This document shows, piece by piece, positions 49,826 to 59,600 of a stretch of 64,000 nucleotides of DNA. A model generated the notes under the pieces. That model saw only the letters and a program-made list of their open reading frames with translations, searched no databases and was not told the origin of the DNA. The translations under genes were made by a program, and so were the position numbers. Origin of the DNA: Candidatus Hebobacterum abditum. GTDB lineage: Bacteria; Armatimonadota; Hebobacteria; Hebobacterales; Hebobacteraceae. Positions within the stretch are counted from its first letter, which is position 1. Each line of letters begins with the position of its first letter. The stretch covers positions 23,587-87,586 of the forward strand of contig JALGXW010000013.1 of the NCBI GenBank assembly GCA_029821875.1, written 5' to 3'.

Positions 49826-51973
49826 CTACCGCTTCGTGAGTGCCTCTGTGACTCTCTCGGGAGTCATAGGCAGCTGGAAGACTCGCGCGCCCGTGGCATC
49901 GCAGATGGCATTGGCGACTGCGCCGCCCATTGTGATGATTGCCGGCTCGCCTCCGCCCTGCGGAGCAGCGTTCTTGTCCTCGACGAACACGGTCTCGATC
50001 TGCGGCAGCCACGAGAAGCGCGGAATCTGGTAGGTATCGAAGTTGCGGTCGAGGATCTGTCCACCCCTGAAGCGGATCTCCTCGGTCAGGGCATAGCCCA
50101 GGCCCATGGTGATACAGCCCTCCATCTGGATCCTCGCCCCTCGGGGGTTGATCACCAGGCCCATATCCTGCGCGCACACGACCCGCTTGACCTGAACGGA
50201 TCCCGTCCTCTCGTTCACCTCGACTTCAGCGATCGTGGCCACGGGGGTGCCCGAGTCAATCCCCAGCGCGACGCCGTAGCCCCGGCCGCTGGGCGGCCTG
50301 GCCGGCCTCCATCCGAACTTCTCGGCAGCGGCCCTCAGCACTGCCCGCATCTTGTTGTCTCGCAGGTTCCTCAGCCGGAACTCCACCGGGTCGATTCCGG
50401 CCCTCGCAGCCATGATGTCGATCTGCGACTCTCGGGCGAATGTGTTCGTGTTGTTGGCGGGTGCGCGCCAGGCTCCCGTGGCGAAGGGATGGGACCGCGG
50501 AGTGCCTCCCCAGCCCGATCCGTGGGCGATGGTGGCGTGGTCAGCGATGTCGTAGAAGTGCTCCGAGCCGCGGGTCCCGGCGAAGTAGACGTGGTAATCC
50601 CAGAACGCAATCTCGCCCTCGTCCGTGATGCCTGATCTGATCTTGACCACGGCCGCGGGCCGGAAGCTGTCGTGGAAGAACTCTTCGGCTCGGCTCCAGG
50701 CAACCTGCACAGGCCTCCCTACCAGCTTGGCGAGGCGCGCGGCCTCCACCACCTGCAGATTCCTGGTCTTGCCGCCGAACCCGCCGCCGACGAAGGGCGG
50801 GATGACCCGGACATTCTCCGGCGGCAAGCCGAGCTCTTCCGCGACCTCGTCCTTGGCTCTGAATGGCGTCTGGGTCGAGGCCCAGACGGTCGCCTTGTCG
50901 CCTTCGATCTGGACCACCGCTGTATGCGGCTCGATGGGCGCGTGGGCCACATAACCGTCCAGGTATGTTGTCTCGAACACCTCCGCCGCGCGGTCCTCGC
51001 CTCTCTTCAGGTCGCCGCCTCTCGACACGTCCTCACCTTCAGGAGCGACCTTCAGTAGATGGTCGAAGATGGTCGTGTCATCCACATCAGATCCGGGCGT
51101 GTCGAACTCCGCCCTGACCTTCGACAGCGCCCGCTCGGTCTCGTCCGGATGCTCGTGCAGTGCGGCAACGAGATCCCCTTCTCTCACCACCTCCGCACCC
51201 TCGACTTCTCTCGCCCCGGAGACATCGACATCGGTCAACGTCGCCCCGTGCGCCGGCGGCCTCAGGATCTTCGCATAGAGCATCCCAGCAGGCCGGATGT
51301 CCCCAGCGTACTTCGCCGCGCCGGTCACCTTCGCCAGCGCATCGCTTCGGGCAGTGGGCTTGCCGATCACCTTGAACGCTGCCGGCGTCTTGATGGAGGC
51401 CTTGGCATGCCTCGCGATCTGCTTCCCCTTCGCGAGCTGGGCATACGATACCCGCGTGCTCCTGCTCGCGCGGTCGAACACCACCCCGTCCTCGACCGCC
51501 AGCTGCCCAACTGGCTTCCCGAGGTGCTCGGCAGCCAGCTCCAGCAGCACCGCCCTGGCCTCGGCCCCGGCCGCTCTCAGCGGCGGGCCGAAGAAGCGCG
51601 TCGTCATGGACCCGAACGTGCCCATGTCCCAGGGGCACAGGTCGGTGTCTCCCATCACCATGCGCACGGAGTCGAGCGGAACGTCCAGCTCATCGGCCAG
51701 CATCTGGGCGAGGGAGGTGATGACTCCCTGTCCCATCTCGATCTTCCCTGTGAAGCAGGCTACGGTGCCGTCTTCCCCGATGCGGACGAACGCGTTGAAG
51801 TCCTCCGGCAAGCCGCGCCCGCGCCATCCCCCAGACCCTTGCGCGATGACCTCTCCCCCCATGAACAGAATGACAATCCCGCCGCCCAGCAGTTTGACGA
51901 CCTCGCGGCGAGTCATCGGGAAGCCGGCCGGATCGCCCGTGAAGTCCTGCTCCAGGTACCTGTCGTCGGTCAT
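49826..51973 (-). CDS. aldehyde oxidase/xanthine dehydrogenase-type molybdenum subunit (IorB-like)
   Basis: 715 residues. FPMTRREVVKLLGGG is a Tat-like N-terminus, which is usual for isoquinoline 1-oxidoreductase (IorB) types. Molybdopterin-binding motifs include GKIEMGQGVITSLAQMLADE, PFVGGGFGGKT, GAWRAPANNTNTFARES and, near the C-terminus, QGGGEPAII with the catalytic Glu. There is no FAD subunit, so electrons probably leave through the 2Fe-2S partner to a periplasmic cytochrome or quinone. It hydroxylates an aldehyde or N-heterocycle; the substrate is unknown. One base separates it from the 2Fe-2S gene. Confidence 0.9.
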   Translation of the reverse strand: MTDDRYLEQDFTGDPAGFPMTRREVVKLLGGGIVILFMGGEVIAQGSGGWRGRGLPEDFNAFVRIGEDGTVACFTGKIEMGQGVITSLAQMLADELDVPLDSVRMVMGDTDLCPWDMGTFGSMTTRFFGPPLRAAGAEARAVLLELAAEHLGKPVGQLAVEDGVVFDRASRSTRVSYAQLAKGKQIARHAKASIKTPAAFKVIGKPTARSDALAKVTGAAKYAGDIRPAGMLYAKILRPPAHGATLTDVDVSGAREVEGAEVVREGDLVAALHEHPDETERALSKVRAEFDTPGSDVDDTTIFDHLLKVAPEGEDVSRGGDLKRGEDRAAEVFETTYLDGYVAHAPIEPHTAVVQIEGDKATVWASTQTPFRAKDEVAEELGLPPENVRVIPPFVGGGFGGKTRNLQVVEAARLAKLVGRPVQVAWSRAEEFFHDSFRPAAVVKIRSGITDEGEIAFWDYHVYFAGTRGSEHFYDIADHATIAHGSGWGGTPRSHPFATGAWRAPANNTNTFARESQIDIMAARAGIDPVEFRLRNLRDNKMRAVLRAAAEKFGWRPARPPSGRGYGVALGIDSGTPVATIAEVEVNERTGSVQVKRVVCAQDMGLVINPRGARIQMEGCITMGLGYALTEEIRFRGGQILDRNFDTYQIPRFSWLPQIETVFVEDKNAAPQGGGEPAIITMGGAVANAICDATGARVFQLPMTPERVTEALTKR

Positions 51974-51974
51974 C

Positions 51975-52451
51975 TCAGGACCCTCCCCCCATTTCCTGGG
52001 CAGCCGCTTGCACGGCCTCGACGATTCGTTTGTGGGCCCCGCATCGGCACAGGTTAGGCTCCATTCCCGCCAGGATCTCGCTGTAGGACGGACGAGGCTT
52101 GCGCCGCAGCAGGCTATAGGCGGCCAAGATCATGCCAGGCGTACAGAAGCCGCACTGGAGAGCATCGTTTTCCATGAAGGCCTTCTGCAGGGGATGCAAC
52201 TGTCCATCCACCGCCAGCCCCTCAATCGTCGTGATCGCCTTGCCCTGGACCTGCTTGACCGGAAGCATGCAGGAGCGAACGGCCACCTCGTCGAGCAGGA
52301 CTGTGCACGCTCCGCAGTGTCCCTCACCGCACCCGTACTTCGTGCCCGTCAGCCCCAGGTCAGTGCGCAGCACCCACAGCAATGCTCGGTCGCTGTCCAC
52401 CGTCAAGGTCGTGGGCTCCCCATTGAGGGTGAATCGGACGACCTCTTCCAT
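51975..52451 (-). CDS. 2Fe-2S subunit of the IorAB-type molybdenum hydroxylase
   Basis: 158 residues, standard size. Two [2Fe-2S] sites are present: Cys41, 46, 49 and 61 (CGEGHCGACT ... C) and Cys100, 103, 135 and 137 (CGFC ... LCRCG). ATG 52451 has GGAGG nine bases upstream; the longer frame to 52529 has no site. The gene directly precedes the IorB-like gene. No signal peptide, so it would be co-exported with IorB. Confidence 0.93.
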   Translation of the reverse strand: MEEVVRFTLNGEPTTLTVDSDRALLWVLRTDLGLTGTKYGCGEGHCGACTVLLDEVAVRSCMLPVKQVQGKAITTIEGLAVDGQLHPLQKAFMENDALQCGFCTPGMILAAYSLLRRKPRPSYSEILAGMEPNLCRCGAHKRIVEAVQAAAQEMGGGS

Positions 52452-52825
52452 AGCAGGCTCCCTCCTCTGTTGGTGGGACCACCCATGCAAACTCCATGGC
52501 TGGCCGGAGCACTGTGCGCCGGGACCCACCTTGGGCTGCTTTCGGTGGGCAGAGAGCTAAACCTGTATGGCGTTGCCAGGGAACCCAGCAGCCTGACCTC
52601 CCTGGGCCTGGCGGGGTGGGCAAGGCGGATTCGGCGGTGAACGCGATTGAGGTGACCTGCCCCCCGCGACGTGTCTCATCTGAGGCCTTACGTGATCCGG
52701 TGGAGGGCATCGCAGGAGGCATTGACGGCCCGTCCTATGGGGCCGCTCTACAGGACGTGGTCGCAGACGCCACATACTCCCTGGCGTCGTTCAGTCTCCG
52801 ACGTGGCTCGGGAAAGACGTAGCGA
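52452..52825. other. intergenic spacer, no feature recognised
   Basis: About 370 bases between two minus-strand genes. It must carry the iorAB promoter, but I see no operator, RNA gene or repeat. A plus-strand open frame of 108 codons lacks a ribosome site and looks like a shadow. Confidence 0.45.
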
Positions 52826-53707
52826 TCAGGCGCCGTTCATGGTCTCCAGGTAGGAGTCCCAGTGCATGATCCGGACGTCTGATTGCTCCTCCTTGAGCAC
52901 ATCTAAGGCACGCACGACGTTCGATTCAATGATGGGGTCCAGAGCGTATCTGGTGAAAGGCGATAGATGGGCTATCACCTCACGCGGCGAGAATTCCAGA
53001 ACCTGTCCCTCTCCCAGGTTGGGAGTAAGTAACGCGGTCCACCACTTCAGGCTTTCAGGAGGGAAGGTCGCTTCGTTCTTGACCATTATGTTCAGCAGCT
53101 CCCCCTCGAGTGACAGGCCATCGGAGCCTTCCCCATCATCGCTTTTGAACGCCAGGACAACGTCCAGGGTGGGATGTCGTAACACATAGGCAAGGCAATG
53201 GAAGTCCTCGTTGTACTGCTGCTCGCTCAAGTAGTTGTTCGTCGCCAGCAGGTCCCCAGTATGGTCGTGCAGTTCGATGGAATGTGCCTCATAGCCGGAG
53301 GCTGGTCCCGTTGTGTAATAGGCCGAGCTATTGACGAAGTACTTGGGCTGAAGGATCTTGCCTTCCCCGGTTGAGAGAATCGTTCCATCTGAGATGATGA
53401 ACTCGTTCGTGCTCTCCGCAGCCGAAGTGACTCTCAATGAGATACCGGCCAGAACAATCGTGAGCAATGGCCCGGCGAGTATGGAGACCAGCCCCAGGGG
53501 GCCCAGTCGGCTCCAGAGCAGCGCGGCCGTGACGCCCGAAACAATCACCGCCCAGGGCCACCAGGTGCATCCGTTGATCGCTCCCGAGCCCATGGAATCG
53601 TCGCTGCCTAAGGCGGATCCGACGAGAGCGGCCCCTATGTGCAGGGAAACAGCAGCAACCAGCGAGCTGCCGACAATGGCCAGTATCATATAGACTAGGA
53701 AGCTCAT
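52826..53707 (-). CDS. hypothetical protein with three N-terminal TM segments
   Basis: 293 residues. TM segments at about 3-33, 50-66 and 70-92 lead to a soluble domain of about 200 residues, with no motif I recognise. The soluble part is rich in acidic residues and has no repeated unit. It stands alone between the iorAB genes and the divergent small gene. Confidence 0.6.
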   Translation of the reverse strand: MSFLVYMILAIVGSSLVAAVSLHIGAALVGSALGSDDSMGSGAINGCTWWPWAVIVSGVTAALLWSRLGPLGLVSILAGPLLTIVLAGISLRVTSAAESTNEFIISDGTILSTGEGKILQPKYFVNSSAYYTTGPASGYEAHSIELHDHTGDLLATNNYLSEQQYNEDFHCLAYVLRHPTLDVVLAFKSDDGEGSDGLSLEGELLNIMVKNEATFPPESLKWWTALLTPNLGEGQVLEFSPREVIAHLSPFTRYALDPIIESNVVRALDVLKEEQSDVRIMHWDSYLETMNGA

Positions 53708-53940
53708 TTCAGTCCCCTATGGCATGGCGGCGCGTTTGACCGGACGGCGGATACGGCGATCCTCATGGCAATGATGACGTCGAAGTATGGAGGTCTTCCA
53801 CATTTGGCTTATTGTCAGTCAATCAGCAATCCCCGTTTCTTATGGGACTGGCCGAAGTCAGGTACGGTATAAAGTGGATGAACTGCCCTGTTCATCGCGT
53901 GCCTTTCGCTGCCGCCTAGAACGTGGTAGGTTCTCCAGAC

Positions 53941-54234
53941 ATGATCCGCATGCTGAAGGGCTATCTGAGACCCCTGGTAAGCGTCCAGGCCAGACGCGCG
54001 ATTAGAAGAGCAAAGGAGGCCTTCTCGCGCGAGCACCCCAAGCTGACCCATGGAGATGCGATCATAAGGGCCGAGGAAGACGACTGTACAGTCGTCGCGG
54101 TCTTCTACCAGGATCCCGGGAGGCCATGTAAGCCTTCGCCCTACAAACTCTACTCCGTTCCTCTCGCTGACGGATCCCCTGCAGAAATGACAGTCAGTCG
54201 TGATTCGCCGTATCTGATCAAAGGAAGAAGATAA
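53941..54234 (+). CDS. small hypothetical protein upstream of the serpin
   Basis: 97 residues from ATG 53941 (an upstream GTG at 53923 is possible). Basic N-terminal half (VQARRAIRRAKEAF), then DDCTVVAVFYQDPG and KPSPYKLYSVPLADGSP, which read as beta strands of a small fold. No family recognised. It ends 72 bases before the serpin on the same strand and could be co-transcribed. Confidence 0.55.
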   Translation: MIRMLKGYLRPLVSVQARRAIRRAKEAFSREHPKLTHGDAIIRAEEDDCTVVAVFYQDPGRPCKPSPYKLYSVPLADGSPAEMTVSRDSPYLIKGRR

Positions 54235-54306
54235 GAACTCCCCGCGTACCCACGGCGATCACACGTTCATGCAACCTGAGAGAGTCGGAGACTCCTGGAG
54301 ACAATC

Positions 54307-55539
54307 ATGAGTGCTTCACCTGGAGCAGGCGACACAGATCAAAGAGGTCATGTGCTCGCCAATAACCGCCTCGCCGTTTCGCTGCTGGAGCATGTCCGAA
54401 AGACGCATGAGGACAACCTGTTCTTCTCGCCTTCGAACATACTGCAGACCCTGGCCATGGCCTTTGTCGGAGCGCGTGGTGAGACCGAGCGGCAGATGTC
54501 GAAGATCCTGGGGGAGGATCTCAGCAGGGAGGAAACCCTAGAGGCCATTCAGGCGCTCAACCAGGAGCTTCTGAGTGACGGTAGCGGTGAGGGGCACGAG
54601 CTCTCTGTGGCCTATGCTGCCTGGCTAAAGCCCGGAGTGGGGGTCCTCGGCGATTACTCATCTCTGTTGAGGGAGCGATTGCAGGCGGGATTCTCCGAGC
54701 TCGATTTCGCAGGTGATCCGGCAGCCGCGGCGGAGACGATCAACGCCTGGGTCGACGAAGAGACCAACGGGATGATCAAGGAGGTGATCGGCCCGCTTGA
54801 CATTGATCACTTGACCTTGGCCATCCTGACCGGGGCGATCTACTTCCTGGGCAAGTGGGAGAATGAGTTCGATCCCTCAAGCACAGCTCCGGCTGACTTC
54901 CTGCGGCCGGGAACGCCCGCGATCAGTGTCGCCACCATGTGGCAGACACGCCGGTTCAGGTACGCCGACACTGAGAGCTGCCGCGCGGTGGAGCTGCCCT
55001 ATAGAGGTGGGAAGCTGGCCATGGTAGTTGTGTTGCCCCAGGAGGAAGCAGTCGTCGCGCCATCAGCAGGGGCTCTCGGGCCGGGGGGACAAAAGGCGAT
55101 AAGAAGCCTCCTCGACAGCCTCGATTTCCCCTCGTGTGATGTGACCGTTGGCCTTCCCAGGTTCGAGATGGACACCACAATGGACCTGAGCAAAGCGCTT
55201 TCCCAGATGGGCATGACGGACGCTTTCGATCCCGAGAAAGCGGACTTCTCCGGGATGATCGATCACGATGAGTTCGCGCTTTCCGCAGTCCTGCACAAGG
55301 CGCGAGTCAAGGTTGATGAGCAAGGTACGGAGGCGGCCGCTGTTACTATGATGGCCTTGGCCGCTGGTGTGATTGAAGAGGAAGAGATCATCTTCCACGT
55401 GAACCGGCCGTTTCTGTTTCTGATTGTTGAAAGGCGAACGGGCGCGGTCGTGTTCATGGGTTCGGTGGTGGAACCGGAGGCAATGCAAGCCAATGAAGAG
55501 GCATGGCCGGCTGACGCTGAGCTGACTGAGATGGAATGA
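54307..55539 (+). CDS. serpin-family protease inhibitor
   Basis: 410 residues, normal serpin length. Signatures: NLFFSPSNILQTLAMAFVGA near the N-terminus, INAWVDEETNGMIKEVI, TGAIYFLGKWENEFD, and the C-terminal NRPFLFLIVERRTGAVVFMG. The hinge VDEQGTEAAAVTMMALAAG has the small-residue run (P15 Gly to P9) needed for loop insertion, so it should be inhibitory. By position P1 falls at or near Gly/Ala, suggesting an elastase- or subtilisin-like target. No signal peptide is seen, so it may act inside the cell or be released otherwise. Confidence 0.95.
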   Translation: MSASPGAGDTDQRGHVLANNRLAVSLLEHVRKTHEDNLFFSPSNILQTLAMAFVGARGETERQMSKILGEDLSREETLEAIQALNQELLSDGSGEGHELSVAYAAWLKPGVGVLGDYSSLLRERLQAGFSELDFAGDPAAAAETINAWVDEETNGMIKEVIGPLDIDHLTLAILTGAIYFLGKWENEFDPSSTAPADFLRPGTPAISVATMWQTRRFRYADTESCRAVELPYRGGKLAMVVVLPQEEAVVAPSAGALGPGGQKAIRSLLDSLDFPSCDVTVGLPRFEMDTTMDLSKALSQMGMTDAFDPEKADFSGMIDHDEFALSAVLHKARVKVDEQGTEAAAVTMMALAAGVIEEEEIIFHVNRPFLFLIVERRTGAVVFMGSVVEPEAMQANEEAWPADAELTEME

Positions 55540-55555
55540 CTGACCTGCCTGTCTA

Positions 55556-55577
55556 TGTCAAATGCCGATGAAACACC
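55556..55577 (+). repeat. 22-bp IS-end-like motif, copy 2
   Basis: Starts TGTCAAATGCCGATGAAACA and matches 19 of 22 bases with 11409-11430. It lies just after the serpin stop; a related TGGGACA block in opposite sense follows 20 bases later, as if two element ends abut. Confidence 0.5.
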
Positions 55578-55775
55578 TTGCGTGTGTTAGGTGCGAATGG
55601 GACATGCTTGAGAGCCGTCAGGACGCCCGAATAGAGTTTGTGGGTAGGACAATCAGGAACCGAGGCCCATGGCTTCCCGGATGCCTCAGATTAGCTCTGG
55701 TGCACTTCGGCAGTAGTATGCGATGTCAACTGGCCACCTGATGGCCCGTGTAGCAGAGAGAGGAGAGGCAACGCG

Positions 55776-56159
55776 ATGACGACCCAGAGCGACCTCTCTG
55801 CAGACGGCGATGCTGCGGAGAAGAGAGCGCTCATCCGGCGACTAGACGGCATCCGATGGGGGCTCTTGTTCCTCATCATCGGGTTCCTCTGGCTCCTACC
55901 AGATCACCTACTCCCCAAGGACAAGTGGGTACCAGCGGCGGCCGTCGGCGCGGGAATCATTCTCCTGGGCGAGAACGCTGTCCGCAATCTCGCTGGCATC
56001 AGGTCAAGAGCCGGCTCTACCCATCTTGGTGTCCTCGCCGTCGCCTACGGGGTAGGCCGCTTCTACGGCGTGGACTTCCCCTTCTTCGTCGTCGCGTTCA
56101 TGCTCGTCGGCGCGGCCATCATCCTGTTCCCACGGAAAGGCTCGCGCATGTGTGGCTGA
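55776..56159 (+). CDS. small membrane protein, LiaF/DUF-like
   Basis: 127 residues with four TM segments (GIRWGLLFLIIGFLWLL, WVPAAAVGAGIILLG, THLGVLAVAYGVGRF, FFVVAFMLVGAAIILF). GGAGAGG lies nine bases before ATG. The pattern resembles the membrane half of LiaF/PspC-associated proteins, but no firm assignment is possible. It is separate from the HEAT gene downstream. Confidence 0.65.
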   Translation: MTTQSDLSADGDAAEKRALIRRLDGIRWGLLFLIIGFLWLLPDHLLPKDKWVPAAAVGAGIILLGENAVRNLAGIRSRAGSTHLGVLAVAYGVGRFYGVDFPFFVVAFMLVGAAIILFPRKGSRMCG

Positions 56160-56656
56160 CGCCAGTCAGACGAGGACGTGCCCAAGCGACCCGACTGCGA
56201 GAGACCAAACAGAACCATCCGACCTGACAGGGGTCGATCACCCGGCACCAGTGCTGCGGCGCAGTCGCGAGCCGGGCGCAACCGAGGCGGTGCCGGCTGG
56301 GGGAGGAGGGGGTGACGGGCCCCGGTGTTGTGGGGGCTGCCGTGTTGTAAGGAGGCGAGACCGCCGGACCAACCTCCTGGAGCTGCTCCGTTTGCCGCTG
56401 TAGCGCATGTCCACCTGCCATGTCGTGGGATCCACGGTCATATTGGGCGCAGGAGCGGTGACGCCCCGTGACGGAGGAGTACGCCAACGGGGAGGACACA
56501 GCCTCCCTGGCTGTCGCCAAGCCATCTCAGAACTGTCCTCCTCTATGGAAGAAGCACTTAAACCATCTCCAGCACGCGCAGGGCTCTCACTGCCGAGCGC
56601 CAATCGTGCTGGAGCGAATCAACCTTTGTCTGGCACTCGAGCCTGGAGCTCGCACG
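56160..56656. other. spacer before the HEAT-repeat gene
   Basis: About 500 bases. The HEAT gene's frame is open from 56468, but no good ribosome site precedes that ATG and the first 63 residues look non-coding. Nothing else recognised. Confidence 0.45.
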
Positions 56657-59600
56657 ATGCGCTCGGTCGATGTCATCTACGGCACGCCCCGGGGCCGCAC
56701 TTCCAGGTTCAGGCGGCGGCCAGTAAAGACCTGGCTGCGCGTGGGCCTGGCCGTGGCCTGCTGCGTGGGTCTCAGTATAGCGACGTGGGCCCTGGCGAAC
56801 GGCTTCGCAAGGCCATCGAGAGTGGCACCCGTCGTCCACAGGCTGTCCACGTCACGATCCGGAGACGAGCTCCGCATAGAGATACTGACTGACGCCAGCC
56901 GGACAGTCGCGTACACCACCTCTTCATCTCGGGCCCCTGACTGCTTCGTTATCCACTTGCCCGGTGTTCGCGCGAGTCCCGGTTTGACCCCGCCAAGCTT
57001 CGTCGAGTTCGCGGGGGTGAGGTCGATCTCCTGGCTGGAGAGGGACGGGAAGAACCCGGTTACCGACATCCTACTGGAACTGTCCATCCGCCCTGGGCAA
57101 CTTCACCACAGGGTGGAGGCAGGCAGAGCCGGGAGGCTTGTCGTGGTGGTCCGTGCCCCCGCACGGGAGGAGGACACGGCGCAACGGCCGGCCCCCATCG
57201 CGCCAGAGCCGAGCGCGGCCGACGTGCCGCCGCCGGCGGCGACACCCGCAGGCCCTGCTGCCGCGCCAGAGGCCGCCCCTCCGCCACCGCCACCAACGGC
57301 GCTCCCCCGAGAGGCGCTGGAACCAGACACTTGGGTCCCGCCGCCGGCGCCCGCGCCAGAGACAGCATATCCCGGCGTCGACTCCGCAGTTGAGCCTCCG
57401 CTGTCCACGCCAGCGATCCGTCCCGGCCAGGTGACCGGAGGGGAGCCCGAGCCAGCGCCCGCCGAGGCTCCGGAGCCCATCGCGGGAGTGGCCCCGGAGC
57501 ATGAGCCTGATGCTGGTCCCTCGGCCCAGCGCTACCTCTGGCTGTTGGCGATGGCCGCGGGGGCTATCGGCGCGACGGCGTCCTGGCGTCTACTCTACAC
57601 GATGACCCGTGCGAGAGGCCGTCGGATCTGGCTCGAGAGGGCCCTATCGTCCCGTAACGACATAGAGGCACGCGCCGCCGTCCGCTCGGCTGGTTCTTGG
57701 CCTTCTCCCGATCTGCGTCGGAGCGAGGATGCCCTGTACCGTACCGCCCAGGATTCGACTCATCCTGCGTCACAAGAGGCGGGCCAACTCCTGAGGGAGG
57801 TTTGCCCGGCGGACGTACTCGCTGATGACCTCCTGGAGGGAGGGCAGCGGGCGCGTCTGCGCGCGGTCCGTCTGCTGACGCTACACCCCGCGGAGCGGAG
57901 CGCTGGGCCACTGCTCTGCGCCGCTGTCTCTGCGCCCCGTCGCGTCCGCGAGGCCGCAATCCAGTCACTGGCGGAGATGATGCGGCGTGGGCCAGTGCGC
58001 CCTGTTCTTGCGGCCCTGGCCGAATCAGAGGAGCCCATTCGAGAGGCCGCCGTCGAGGCGATCGGGCAGGCAGGCCCGGAGAGCGGCACCTGGCTGAAGA
58101 GCGCCCTGCTCGACCCCGACGAAGTCGTGAGGTCTCACGCCATCGATGCCCTCGTGCTTATCAGGCCGGAGGGAACGGCCGGCGCGGTGGCAGCACTCCT
58201 TGCTGATCCATCGCAGCAGGTACGCTCCAAGGCGGCAGAGGCACTCGGACGGCTAGACCCAGAAGCTGAGTCAGCCGATGCTCTGCTGGCAGCGCTGGGA
58301 GATCCCTCCGCGCCGGTACGAGAAGCTGCCGGGATCGCACTCAGTCGGTTCGGAGAGGATCGTGTGGGCGACCTGCTCGTGGCCCTCGACAGGTGCGCGT
58401 CCGAACATCCGGAGATCTGCTACTCGGAGTCACTCCTCGCCACAATCGCCACGCAGGCATCGGAACCGCACCCGGCCGTCGAACGCGCCTTATCAAGCCT
58501 CAATCGACGCTTCGCCGCCGAACTCGCGGGCGCGCTGACCGCAGCTGGAACCGTGGACAACTGGGTCAACCAGCTCGACATGAAAGAGTCTGAGCAGCGG
58601 GAGCAGATCGTGGCGACCATAGGCGCTGCTGCTCGCGCCGGTGCGACAGAGGCGCTTCTGCGCGGACTCGAGTCGCCCGCAGTCAGGATTGCTGAGACCT
58701 GCGCCAGGATACTGGGTGAAACCAAGCCGATGACGGCAGTGCAGCCCCTGAGTAGGCTCCTCAATCATCCACAGGACGACGTCCGCGCCGCAGCGGCAGT
58801 GGCTCTCTCCCAGATCGACTCGGATGAGATCGTGGACGCTCTCGCCTCTGCACTCGGCGATCCCGCTCCCTCCGTCCGCGCTGCCTCAGCATCTGGCCTC
58901 GGCAGAGCACTGGTCCGCCGTGCTGCGCCAGGTGAAGCTGTGACGCCAGACCTCAGGTCGGTGACCCCAGCCCTCCTGCGATGCGTGCGGGATCCGTCGC
59001 CTCTTGTCAGGTCGGCTGCAGCGCGTGCCCTAGGGGCAGCCAGGGCAGAGGAAGTCGTGCACGACCTCGTCGACGCAGCCATGCGGGATGATGACGACTC
59101 GGTCCGATCGGCCGCTATGGAGTCTCTCGGCCAACTGGACGCGCATGCGGCCCTGCCCATCCTATTGGTCGAGTTCGTCAATGACGAGGACCCGGCTATT
59201 CGGCTGCGCGCCATGGAGATCCTCGCCATGGCCGGTGACCCAACGGTTACAGAGCCCATCGTTGGAGCACTCCAAGACACGGACGAGCGCGTGAGAGCAG
59301 TCGCTGGCCGAGGCCTCTGGGACGTGATCAGGGAGGGTCAGAGCGAGATTATCGTACGCTTCCTCGCCAGCCCAGACCCCAAAGTCCGGGCCGGAATCGC
59401 CGGTGCCCTCGGGAAGGTCCGAGCCGTAGAGTGGGCGGCCGCTCTGTCGCGAGCGGCCGACGATCCTGATCCGCACGTCCGGGCCGCCATCGTCAACGCT
59501 CTAGGCCGCATGGGGGAAGACGCCTCACAGCATCTGAGCACCGTCACAGTGCGTCTCAAAGATACAGATGCCTTCGTTCGCAGTCGCGCGATTGAGGCGG

